A DNA stretch of 12,648 nt, from the NCBI GenBank assembly GCA_003542415.1, contig DPKR01000086.1:1-12648 (forward strand), in the 5' to 3' direction. Positions 7,288 to 12,648 of the stretch are shown here, one piece after another. The translations under genes were made by a program, and so were the position numbers. Source of the DNA: Alphaproteobacteria bacterium. GTDB taxonomy: Bacteria > Pseudomonadota > Alphaproteobacteria > RF32 > CAG-239. The notes beneath the pieces are model-generated. The model did not search any database. It saw only the letters and a program-made list of their open reading frames with translations, and was not told the DNA's origin. The number at the start of each line of letters is the position of its first letter. Positions within the stretch are counted from its first letter, which is position 1.

Positions 7288-7758
7288 TTAAATTTTTGGA
7301 AAGAGTTTCGTTTGGCGCAAGGCTTCACCCACCACCATAACCGCTGAAACTGCCACATTTATGGAACGTGCATTTTTGTTCATCGGAATAAGAAGGCGCG
7401 CATCTGCAAGCTGGTGAACCGCTTCCGGCACACCGGCGCTTTCGCGCCCCATTAAAATAATGTCATTTTCCTTAAATTCAAATTCCGTATAAGGCTTTGA
7501 AGCATGGGTGGTGAGCAAAATAATGCGCCCGTATTCATCTTTATGCTCTGCGCGATAGCTTAAAAAATCATCCCAAGAGGCATGACGTTTAAAATTGGCA
7601 AGTTCCAAATAATCCATTCCTGCACGTTTCAAGCCTTTGTCATTAAACAAAAAGCCGCATGGTTCGATGATATCCATCGGCAAATCAAGGCACGCCGATA
7701 ATCTTAAAAGCGTGCCCGTATTTTGCGCGATATCCGGCTGAAAGAGCGCCAAGCGCAT
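7288..7758 (-). CDS. trmL: tRNA (cytidine(34)-2'-O)-methyltransferase (SPOUT family)
   Basis: SAM-dependent 2'-O-methylation of the wobble nucleotide 34 in certain tRNA-Leu species. At 156 residues this is a minimal SPOUT enzyme with little beyond the catalytic trefoil-knot domain. Visible motifs are the N-terminal FQPDIAQNTG with N13, the ILMGRESAGVPE loop (101-112), and IPMNKNARSINVAVS (124-138) followed by AVMVVGEALRQT, which together form the SAM-binding knot. The ATG starts 2 nt after the secB stop, with little room for a separate signal, so it is translated from the secB message. Other SPOUT enzymes look similar, but the length and the C-terminal motif fit TrmL best. Confidence 0.93.
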   Translation of the reverse strand: MRLALFQPDIAQNTGTLLRLSACLDLPMDIIEPCGFLFNDKGLKRAGMDYLELANFKRHASWDDFLSYRAEHKDEYGRIILLTTHASKPYTEFEFKENDIILMGRESAGVPEAVHQLADARLLIPMNKNARSINVAVSAVMVVGEALRQTKLFPKI

Positions 7759-7760
7759 GA

Positions 7761-8198
7761 CTAGTTTTGTCCTTGTCTTGCTTGTTTTGCTGCGTAAACA
7801 GCCGCAAAATCAACAGGCGTTAACATCATCGGCGGCAAACCGCCTTCCATTAAACATTGGGTCACAATGTTGCGAGCAAACGGGAATGTCAATCTCGGAA
7901 TTTCGATATTCAAAATCGGATCTAAATGCTGTTCAGGAACAGTTAAAGTAACAACCGCAGAATATGTTAGCTCCAAAATGAAGAGTTTTTTGCTCTCAAG
8001 GTCACCATTTAAAGCTAAATTCAAATCGACGATGTATGTATTTTCTTCTAACTTTTCTGTTTCAACCGAAACATCAACCCTAAGCTGAGGCTGTTTTGTC
8101 AGCTCCTTAAAAATTTCCGGTGCATGCGGAATTTCGAGTGACAAATCTTTAATGTATTGACTGTTAATCATAAGAGTCGGCTGTTGTTGTTCTGCCAT
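7761..8198 (-). CDS. secB: Protein-export chaperone SecB
   Basis: Cytoplasmic homotetrameric chaperone that keeps preproteins unfolded and passes them to SecA. The 145 residues show the family landmarks in order: SQYIKDLSLEIPHAP (13-27), the ELTYSAVV strand near 76-83, IPRLTFPFARNIV near 104-116, and EGGLPPMMLTPVDFAAVYA near 122-140. The ATG has AAGG at a normal distance upstream. It heads a two-gene unit with trmL and is divergent from a Tim44-like gene, a neighbourhood seen in many alphaproteobacteria. SecB is widespread in Proteobacteria and supports that assignment for the source. Confidence 0.96.
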   Translation of the reverse strand: MAEQQQPTLMINSQYIKDLSLEIPHAPEIFKELTKQPQLRVDVSVETEKLEENTYIVDLNLALNGDLESKKLFILELTYSAVVTLTVPEQHLDPILNIEIPRLTFPFARNIVTQCLMEGGLPPMMLTPVDFAAVYAAKQARQGQN

Positions 8199-8234
8199 TT
8201 TTATTACCTTTCTTAAAAAATGATTTTTTCTAAG

Positions 8235-8263
8235 GTTTTACATTAAATATTTTTGCTCGTCAA
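8235..8263 (-). promoter_or_regulatory. Candidate promoter of secB-trmL
   Basis: On the - strand, TTGACG (8263-8258) is separated by 17 nt from TAAAAC (8240-8235). The -35 is strong and the -10 moderate. The leader would be about 30 nt. Confidence 0.5.
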
Positions 8264-8277
8264 ATGAAATATAATAC

Positions 8278-8306
8278 TTGATAATAATTCTTAAACTCTT
8301 TATATA
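8278..8306 (+). promoter_or_regulatory. Candidate promoter of timA-mltA-smr
   Basis: TTGATA (8278-8283) is separated by 17 nt from TATATA (8301-8306), which lies in a short TA run. A perfect TATAAT at 8270-8275 is an alternative -10 but has no good -35. Either would give a leader of 30-65 nt before the ATG at 8344. Confidence 0.45.
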
Positions 8307-8343
8307 TATATTCAACTTGACGGGTTATTATGAAGGAAGAAAA

Positions 8344-8985
8344 ATGGCTGCATATATGGATTTGATTTTTTTGGGACTTGTCGTTGCTCTTATTTTATAT
8401 AGGCTCAACAATGTTTTAGGGACACGTCCGGAGCGCCCACAAATCAAAATTGTGAGCAAAAAAGAATTTGATAAAATTTATGATATGATTCAGGGCAAAA
8501 TCAAAGAAGATGAAAAATTTGCCGATATCAAAATGCCCCAAACGGCTGCCGACGAGGTTTTAAGCAGTATTGACGGATTTAGCAAAGAATCCTTTTTAAA
8601 ACGCGCGTCAAAGGCTTTTGAAATGGTGTTGGAAGCTTTTGCGAATCGCGATATAGAAACACTTAAAATGCTCACAACATCAAAACTTTACAAAAAATTT
8701 GAGGCCATTATCAAAGAACGGGAAGAGCAAAATATCAGCGCTGAAGATGACTTGATCCGTATTTGCGAGATGGAAATTGTTGATGCTAAAATCAGCAGCA
8801 AAAATATTGCTCAGATTTCAGTCAAGTTCCAGTCAGAACAGGTTAATGTTTTGAAAAACGCACAAGGTGAAATTATTGAAGGTGATGAAAATTTTGTGCA
8901 ACAAATCACAGATGTATGGACCTTCGAAAAAGATTTGAACAGCAACTCGCCGGTTTGGCTTTTAAACTCAACAAAGAAAAATTAA
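8344..8985 (+). CDS. timA: Tim44/TimA-like inner-membrane-anchored protein
   Basis: A 213-residue bacterial Tim44-domain protein. The N-terminus is one membrane segment (MDLIFLGLVVALILYRL, ~5-21) followed by a charged linker. The Tim44 domain occupies ~75-210 (AFEMVLEAFANRDIETLKMLTTSKLYKKF, ending VWLLNSTKKN). Bacterial homologues in alphaproteobacteria are related to the mitochondrial import subunit Tim44; their own function is uncertain, probably in envelope biogenesis. The ATG at 8344 has AAGGA at 8333-8337. An in-frame TTG at 8278 would add 22 residues across the promoter and has no ribosome site, so it was not used. It overlaps mltA by one base (TAATG). Confidence 0.9.
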   Translation: MAAYMDLIFLGLVVALILYRLNNVLGTRPERPQIKIVSKKEFDKIYDMIQGKIKEDEKFADIKMPQTAADEVLSSIDGFSKESFLKRASKAFEMVLEAFANRDIETLKMLTTSKLYKKFEAIIKEREEQNISAEDDLIRICEMEIVDAKISSKNIAQISVKFQSEQVNVLKNAQGEIIEGDENFVQQITDVWTFEKDLNSNSPVWLLNSTKKN

Positions 8986-10118
8986 TGAAAAAATTCGGAC
9001 TACTTTTTTTGATATTTTTAACAGCCGCTTGTGCGCTTAAAAAAAATGCGACACAAGAAACCGGCGTAGGCTTAAAGCAGGCCAGCTTTTCTGATTTGAA
9101 CGGCTTTGAAAATGATAAAATCAGTGAAATCTCAAATGCTTTTGATTTAAGCTGCGAATCGATTAAAAAAAATCCTGCGGTTTTAGAAAAAGGCGAAATT
9201 AAAATTAAGCCACAGGCTTATTTATACGCTTGTGAAAAATTTGAAAGGTTGAAGCTCAAAAACGACGATGTGCTTAAGGCTTTTTTCAAAACAAACTTTA
9301 CACCCTATCTTGTGAGCTACAACGGACAAGCACAAGGAAAATTTACATCTTATTATGAGGCAGAGCTCAAAGCTTCAAAAACAAAACACGGCAAATATCA
9401 ATATCCGATCTACGGCAAGCCGAAAGATTTGATTGAAATCAATCTAAAAGATTTTGATGACAGCCTGCCCGACAAACGCATTTTGGGACGCGTTGAAGGA
9501 TCTAAACTTATTCCTTATCTCACACGCGAACAAATTGAAAAAAGCGGTATCAATGCGCCTGTGATTTTATGGGGCGATGACAAGGTTGATATCTTTTTGA
9601 TGCAAATTCAAGGCTCGGCTGTCGCTTTATTAGATGACGGAACATCTGTTCGAATTTCATATGCTGACAACAACGGACATCGGTTTGTCGGAATCGGCGG
9701 ATTGCTCTTAAAAAAAGGACTTTTAAAACCGGGAGAAGCCTCGATGGATAAAATCAGAAATTGGCTCAAAAACAACCCTGAAATTGCCGATGTGAACATG
9801 AACGAAAATCCGCGTTTTATTTTTCATAAAATATCTGACGCTAAAGGGCCAATCGGCGCAATGGGTGTGCCTTTGACAGCCGGGCGCAGTTTGGCCGTTG
9901 ATACAAGCTTTTTGCCGCTCGGGAGCCTGTTGTGGCTTGACACGGTTGAGCCTTCGGGCAAGCCTTTGCAAAAAATGGTTGCCGCACAAGATATCGGGGC
10001 AGCTATCAAAGGGGCTGTTCGCGGCGACTATTTTTGGGGGCATGGTGAAGAAGCACTTTCAGAAGCCGGCCGCATGAACGCAAGCGGAAAATATTATATT
10101 TTGATGCCAAATGACTGA
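8985..10118 (+). CDS. mltA: Membrane-bound lytic murein transglycosylase A (lipoprotein)
   Basis: Cleaves the MurNAc-GlcNAc bond of peptidoglycan, forming 1,6-anhydro-muropeptides, and acts at the outer membrane. The 377-residue precursor starts with a lipoprotein signal peptide (MKKFGLLFLIFLTAAC, lipidated C16). The MltA domain follows, with GKFTSYYEAELKASKTK near 113, LMQIQGSAVALLDDG near 205, GPIGAMGVPLTAGRSLAVD, and the terminal double-psi 3D domain with AQDIGAAIKGAVRGDYFWG. D336 and D348 are the two conserved acidic candidates for catalysis; sequence alone does not say which. The start was set at 8985, giving a TAATG overlap with timA and a proper signal peptide, rather than the in-frame 8916 start, which would bury that signal. 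Confidence 0.95.
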   Translation: MKKFGLLFLIFLTAACALKKNATQETGVGLKQASFSDLNGFENDKISEISNAFDLSCESIKKNPAVLEKGEIKIKPQAYLYACEKFERLKLKNDDVLKAFFKTNFTPYLVSYNGQAQGKFTSYYEAELKASKTKHGKYQYPIYGKPKDLIEINLKDFDDSLPDKRILGRVEGSKLIPYLTREQIEKSGINAPVILWGDDKVDIFLMQIQGSAVALLDDGTSVRISYADNNGHRFVGIGGLLLKKGLLKPGEASMDKIRNWLKNNPEIADVNMNENPRFIFHKISDAKGPIGAMGVPLTAGRSLAVDTSFLPLGSLLWLDTVEPSGKPLQKMVAAQDIGAAIKGAVRGDYFWGHGEEALSEAGRMNASGKYYILMPND

Positions 10119-10632
10119 TACCGAAGACGACATTTTATGGCAAGAAGTAACGGCCGGTGTGCAGAAAATAAATGCGCCAAACCGGATACAAGACAAACCC
10201 AAAAAGAAAATACGTTCAAAAAATATGTATGAAGAAGTCGGAACTTTTAAAAGTTTTCAGCATGATTTGGAATTAGGCACAACAGCCGATATTGACAAGC
10301 AGACCATGCGTCGTTTTAAGCGCGAAGAATTCGGCGTGGAAGCAAATCTTGATTTGCACGGAATGACCACAGATATGGCTTATGGGGCCGTCAGACGATT
10401 TGTTGTCAACGCATATAATCAAGGCAAGCGTGCGGTTTTGATTGTGACGGGCAAAGGGTTGCCCCACCCGGAGCAAGATGTTTTTGAAACTAAGGGAGTT
10501 TTAAAACAGCTCGTGCCGACATGGCTCAAAAGCGATGAACTTTCAGCGATGATTTTAACATTTATCCACCCCTCTCAAAAACTCGGCGGTAGCGGTGCGC
10601 TTTATATTTTGCTCAGAAGGAAAAGAGGCTAA
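10111..10632 (+). CDS. Smr-domain protein (MutS2 C-terminal type, possible endonuclease)
   Basis: A 173-residue stand-alone Smr protein. The basic, low-complexity first ~75 residues (including KPKKKIRSK) have no recognisable domain. The Smr domain spans ~78-171 with the signature LDLHGMT (D81, H83), the VTGKG loop (113-116) and GGSGALYILLRRKR (159 onward). Smr domains in MutS2 and related proteins can nick DNA or RNA; stand-alone bacterial forms are poorly characterised. The ATG overlaps the mltA stop by 8 nt, so translation is coupled. The gene ends in a TAA interlocked with the stop codon of the convergent dehydrogenase gene, and no hairpin terminator is visible there. Confidence 0.92.
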   Translation: MTDTEDDILWQEVTAGVQKINAPNRIQDKPKKKIRSKNMYEEVGTFKSFQHDLELGTTADIDKQTMRRFKREEFGVEANLDLHGMTTDMAYGAVRRFVVNAYNQGKRAVLIVTGKGLPHPEQDVFETKGVLKQLVPTWLKSDELSAMILTFIHPSQKLGGSGALYILLRRKRG

Positions 10633-11390
10633 ACTTTGTGAGGCAATTTGCCGTATATGAAACCGCTGATGCAATTTGGCAAAATTGAGAGCAGATAAAC
10701 GCTCAATCTCATTGCAAACGGAAAGGCAATCAACCCTCTGTTTTTTTCAACGCGATTTGCTATGATTTCGGCTGCTTTGTTTGCCTCCATAAAAAACGGC
10801 ATCGGACAAGTGTTTTTATCGGTGATGCGCGAACGGACGAATCCGGGGCAAATCACGCTGACTTGTATTTTCTCTTTTTTCAAACGTTCACGCAACGCTT
10901 CGCCATAAGCCTTGACGCAAGCTTTTGTGGCACTGTATGAGGGGCAGGCAGGCAAACCATGATAGCCGGCAATTGAGGCTGTGATGGCGACGGCTTTTTT
11001 ACTTTCATCTTTTCTTTGTTCAAAAATTTCGATGGCCGGTGTGATGGTGTTCAAAACGCCGAAAATATTGGTATTAAAAGTGTTGTAAACATGTTCACAT
11101 GTTTCCGCCCCCGTTGAAACGCCGGCATTTGCATAAACAAGGTTTAAGGGGGCTTTTTCATCAGCCTCTTTGATAAAAGCTTCCATGGCCTCTTTATCGG
11201 TTACATCCAAAATTTTTGTATCAACTTTGATGCCGCGGTAGCGGCATTTTTCTGCCACGTTTTCCAAACGCTCTTTGTTGCGCCCACTCAAAAAAAGGTG
11301 TTCGGCGCCATGATCGGCATAATAAAGCGACAAAGCCTCGCCGATGCCTGATGAAGCGCCCGTGATTAAGATGTTTTTAAATGATGTCAT
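10629..11390 (-). CDS. Short-chain dehydrogenase/reductase (SDR) family oxidoreductase
   Basis: NAD(P)-dependent oxidoreductase of the classical SDR family, 253 residues. The Rossmann dinucleotide motif is TGASSGIG (10-17); SGR (35-37) after the second strand is compatible with NADP. The structural motif NAG is at 88-90, and the full catalytic tetrad is present: N108, S139, Y152 and K156 (YSATK). PGFV follows in the usual position. The last ~35 residues are hydrophobic (LSVYLLSILP, then FIYGKLP), hinting at membrane association. Substrate cannot be told from sequence, and neighbours do not help since it stands alone on its strand. The ATG has GGAAAAGAG directly upstream. It is divergent from yicC. 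Confidence 0.92.
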   Translation of the reverse strand: MTSFKNILITGASSGIGEALSLYYADHGAEHLFLSGRNKERLENVAEKCRYRGIKVDTKILDVTDKEAMEAFIKEADEKAPLNLVYANAGVSTGAETCEHVYNTFNTNIFGVLNTITPAIEIFEQRKDESKKAVAITASIAGYHGLPACPSYSATKACVKAYGEALRERLKKEKIQVSVICPGFVRSRITDKNTCPMPFFMEANKAAEIIANRVEKNRGLIAFPFAMRLSVYLLSILPNCISGFIYGKLPHKV

Positions 11391-11426
11391 GCTCTTTTCC
11401 TAGTAATTTTTTAACCTATTTTTTGT

Positions 11427-11434
11427 AGTATACA
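11427..11434. promoter_or_regulatory. Candidate overlapping -10 elements between the SDR gene and yicC
   Basis: The 73-bp spacer holds one strong -10-like site usable both ways: TATACA (11429-11434) on + for yicC, and TATACT (11432-11427) on - for the dehydrogenase, sharing a GTATAC-like centre. The -35 regions are T-rich and not convincing on either strand. Confidence 0.35.
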
Positions 11435-11450
11435 GCAAAATAATTTAAAA

Positions 11451-11456
11451 AAGGAG
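11451..11456 (+). promoter_or_regulatory. Shine-Dalgarno of yicC supporting a TTG start
   Basis: AAGGAG lies 7 nt before the TTG at 11464. The next in-frame ATG (11479) would cut into the conserved SSMTGFAR start of the family, so TTG is the start. Confidence 0.8.
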
Positions 11457-11463
11457 AACTTTT

Positions 11464-12366
11464 TTGAACATATCAAGTATGACCGGTTTTGCACGCACTA
11501 ACGGGGCTTTTGAAAAAGATACGCTCAAATATACGTATACATGGGAAGTTAAAAGTGTGAATGCCAAAGGTTTAGATGTTAAAATCAAACTACCACTCGG
11601 ATTTGAAGAAATTGAGGGCGAAGTTAAAAATCTGCTCACGCAAAAGTTTATGCGCGGCACTTTTGCAATTGCACTCAATATGCAAAGCGAATCGGAAAAT
11701 TCTCAAGTGATAATCGATGCGAAACTTTTAAATACCTTAAAAGACGAAGTGGCTAAAATCTATTTTGAAAATAAAGATGTTTTTCAAAAACCCTCCCCTG
11801 CGGAACTTTTGAAAATAAACGGGGTGTTAAAGTTAAACGACAATGTATTAAATGAAGAGAGCAAAATTTTGCTCCATCGGGCTTTGTTTGAAAGCTTTGA
11901 AGAAGCTTTAGAAAAGCTTGCAAATGCTCGTTGTGATGAAGGACAAAAAATTGGCATTGCACTTTTAAAAATTTTAGATGAGATTGATGAAAAACGCACA
12001 CAAGCCGAAAAAATCGCGGGTGAAATTCAGCCTCAAATCAAAGAAAAAATTTTAGAGCAAATAAAAACTTTTCTGGCAGATGCTTCTGTTTCACCGGAGC
12101 GCTTGGAACAAGAAGTTTTGTTTTATGTGATGCGCGCAGATGTCAAAGAAGAGCTTGATCGCTTAAAAGCGCATGTTTTAACAGCGCGTGAGATTTTTGA
12201 AAAAGGCGGCAACATCGGACGAAAACTTGACTTTTTATGCCAAGAGCTCAACCGTGAAGCAAACACTTTATGCTCCAAATCAATGGATTTGGATTTGACT
12301 AAAATCGGTATGGATTTAAAAGCACTTATTGAACAATTCAGAGAACAAACACAAAATATGGAGTAA
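11464..12366 (+). CDS. yicC: YicC/YloC family endoribonuclease-like protein
   Basis: A 300-residue YicC-family protein. The N-terminal domain begins MNISSMTGFAR and contains WEVKSVNAKGLDVKIKLP and a REGT-like RGTFAIAL segment. The C-terminal DUF1732 domain (~210-300) carries LEQEVLFYVMRADVKEELDRL, GRKLDFLCQELNREANTL (252-269) and the final REQTQNME. Family members in E. coli and Bacillus have been reported to take part in RNA decay with endoribonuclease activity; the substrate here is unknown. The start codon is TTG, chosen from the Shine-Dalgarno and the conserved N-terminus. The central part (~75-200) is rich in charged helices. gmk follows 4 nt later, a common pairing. Confidence 0.95.
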   Translation: MNISSMTGFARTNGAFEKDTLKYTYTWEVKSVNAKGLDVKIKLPLGFEEIEGEVKNLLTQKFMRGTFAIALNMQSESENSQVIIDAKLLNTLKDEVAKIYFENKDVFQKPSPAELLKINGVLKLNDNVLNEESKILLHRALFESFEEALEKLANARCDEGQKIGIALLKILDEIDEKRTQAEKIAGEIQPQIKEKILEQIKTFLADASVSPERLEQEVLFYVMRADVKEELDRLKAHVLTAREIFEKGGNIGRKLDFLCQELNREANTLCSKSMDLDLTKIGMDLKALIEQFREQTQNME

Positions 12367-12370
12367 ACTT

Positions 12371-12648
12371 ATGACAGAAGATATCATCAATCATTTAAGG
12401 CAAACAAGAAAAGGCGCAATGTTCATTATTGAAGCGCCGTCCGGAACCGGAAAAACAACAGTTATCAAAGAAATTTTACGCCAAGATCCGAATTTGAAGT
12501 TTTCTGTTTCAGTCACAACAAGACAAAAGCGCGAAGGCGAAGAAGAAGGCGTTGATTATTATTACATCAGCAATGAAGAATATGATGCCTTGAGAGCTGA
12601 AGACGCTTTTTATGAATGTGTGGACTCACAATACGGATCAAGATACGG
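12371..12648 (+). CDS. gmk: Guanylate kinase, 3' partial
   Basis: Phosphorylates GMP to GDP with ATP. Ninety-two codons are present before the right edge. After a short N-terminus comes the P-loop EAPSGTGKTT (~21-30), then the GMP-binding segment SVSVTTRQKREGEEEGVDYYYIS (~45-67), and the lid-proximal FYE...YGSRYG. The P-loop has alanine where many members have glycine (GPSGxGK). The ATG is 4 nt after the yicC stop, and its Shine-Dalgarno GGAG (12360-12363) overlaps that stop, so translation is coupled. The rest of the gene (about 110 residues in a typical member) lies outside the window. Confidence 0.95.
   Translation, partial: MTEDIINHLRQTRKGAMFIIEAPSGTGKTTVIKEILRQDPNLKFSVSVTTRQKREGEEEGVDYYYISNEEYDALRAEDAFYECVDSQYGSRY

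Noticed and set aside
8300..8312. TA-dinucleotide run as a repeat or origin-like element
   Set aside because: It is only about 10 bp and is better explained as part of a promoter -10 region.
8330..8365. Short leader frame starting at the ATG 14 nt before timA
   Set aside because: It encodes about 11 residues, overlaps the timA start out of frame, and its sequence includes the timA ribosome site; no attenuation features were seen.
8916..8984. Upstream in-frame start for mltA
   Set aside because: It would place 23 charged residues before the lipoprotein signal peptide; the ATG at 8985 fits the signal and the coupled TAATG.
9723..10043. 106-residue open frame on the - strand inside mltA
   Set aside because: It is antisense to the conserved MltA domain and shows no family likeness.
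1..12648. CRISPR arrays, insertion sequences, tRNA or rRNA genes, prophage or defence genes
   Set aside because: No spaced direct repeats, transposase-like proteins, terminal inverted repeats, cloverleaf-like sequences or defence domains were seen on either strand.

Overview
The window is a dense, AT-rich stretch of bacterial chromosome. Every gene in it belongs to a recognisable family, and none of the spacers reaches 300 bases. The best lineage clue is alphaproteobacterial. The RpoA C-terminus ([11 protein letters not shown] near the end) fits that class. A bacterial Tim44-like protein sits directly before MltA and an Smr-domain gene, with SecB divergent. CarD, TrmL and a YicC-gmk pair complete a typical alphaproteobacterial set. 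The low GC suggests a reduced or host/gut-associated member. That lower-level placement is inference only.

Layout: (1) Bases 1-4548, + strand: a gene cut by the left edge encodes the end of an ABC-2 permease fused to a GldG-like auxiliary domain and a DUF4340 domain. It overlaps a FieF-type cation exporter gene, which is followed 2 nt later by radC. (2) Bases 4591-8198, - strand, read from right to left: secB-trmL, then carD, then rpsM-rpsK-rpoA. A bidirectional terminator at about 4552-4590 separates radC from rpoA. (3) Bases 8344-10632, + strand: a tightly coupled timA-mltA-smr block for cell-envelope work. (4) Bases 10629-11390, - strand: a short-chain dehydrogenase gene whose stop codon interlocks with that of smr. 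(5) Bases 11464-12648, + strand: yicC followed by gmk, which is cut by the right edge.

Most of the genes are housekeeping: transcription (rpoA, carD), translation (rpsM, rpsK, trmL), protein export (secB), peptidoglycan turnover (mltA), RNA metabolism (yicC) and nucleotide supply (gmk). The regulatory layout is partly readable. There is a near-consensus promoter with A/T-rich upstream DNA before rpsM, a strong terminator after carD, a terminator-like hairpin between rpsK and rpoA, and divergent promoters between secB and timA. Several starts are non-ATG (TTG for rpsM and yicC, GTG for rpoA), each backed by a Shine-Dalgarno sequence.

I found no CRISPR array, insertion sequence, tRNA, rRNA, prophage or defence island, and no convincing new system. 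The most unusual points are the detached rpsM-rpsK-rpoA cluster without rplQ or adk/secY beside it, the hairpin inside that cluster, and the permease-GldG-DUF4340 fusion.
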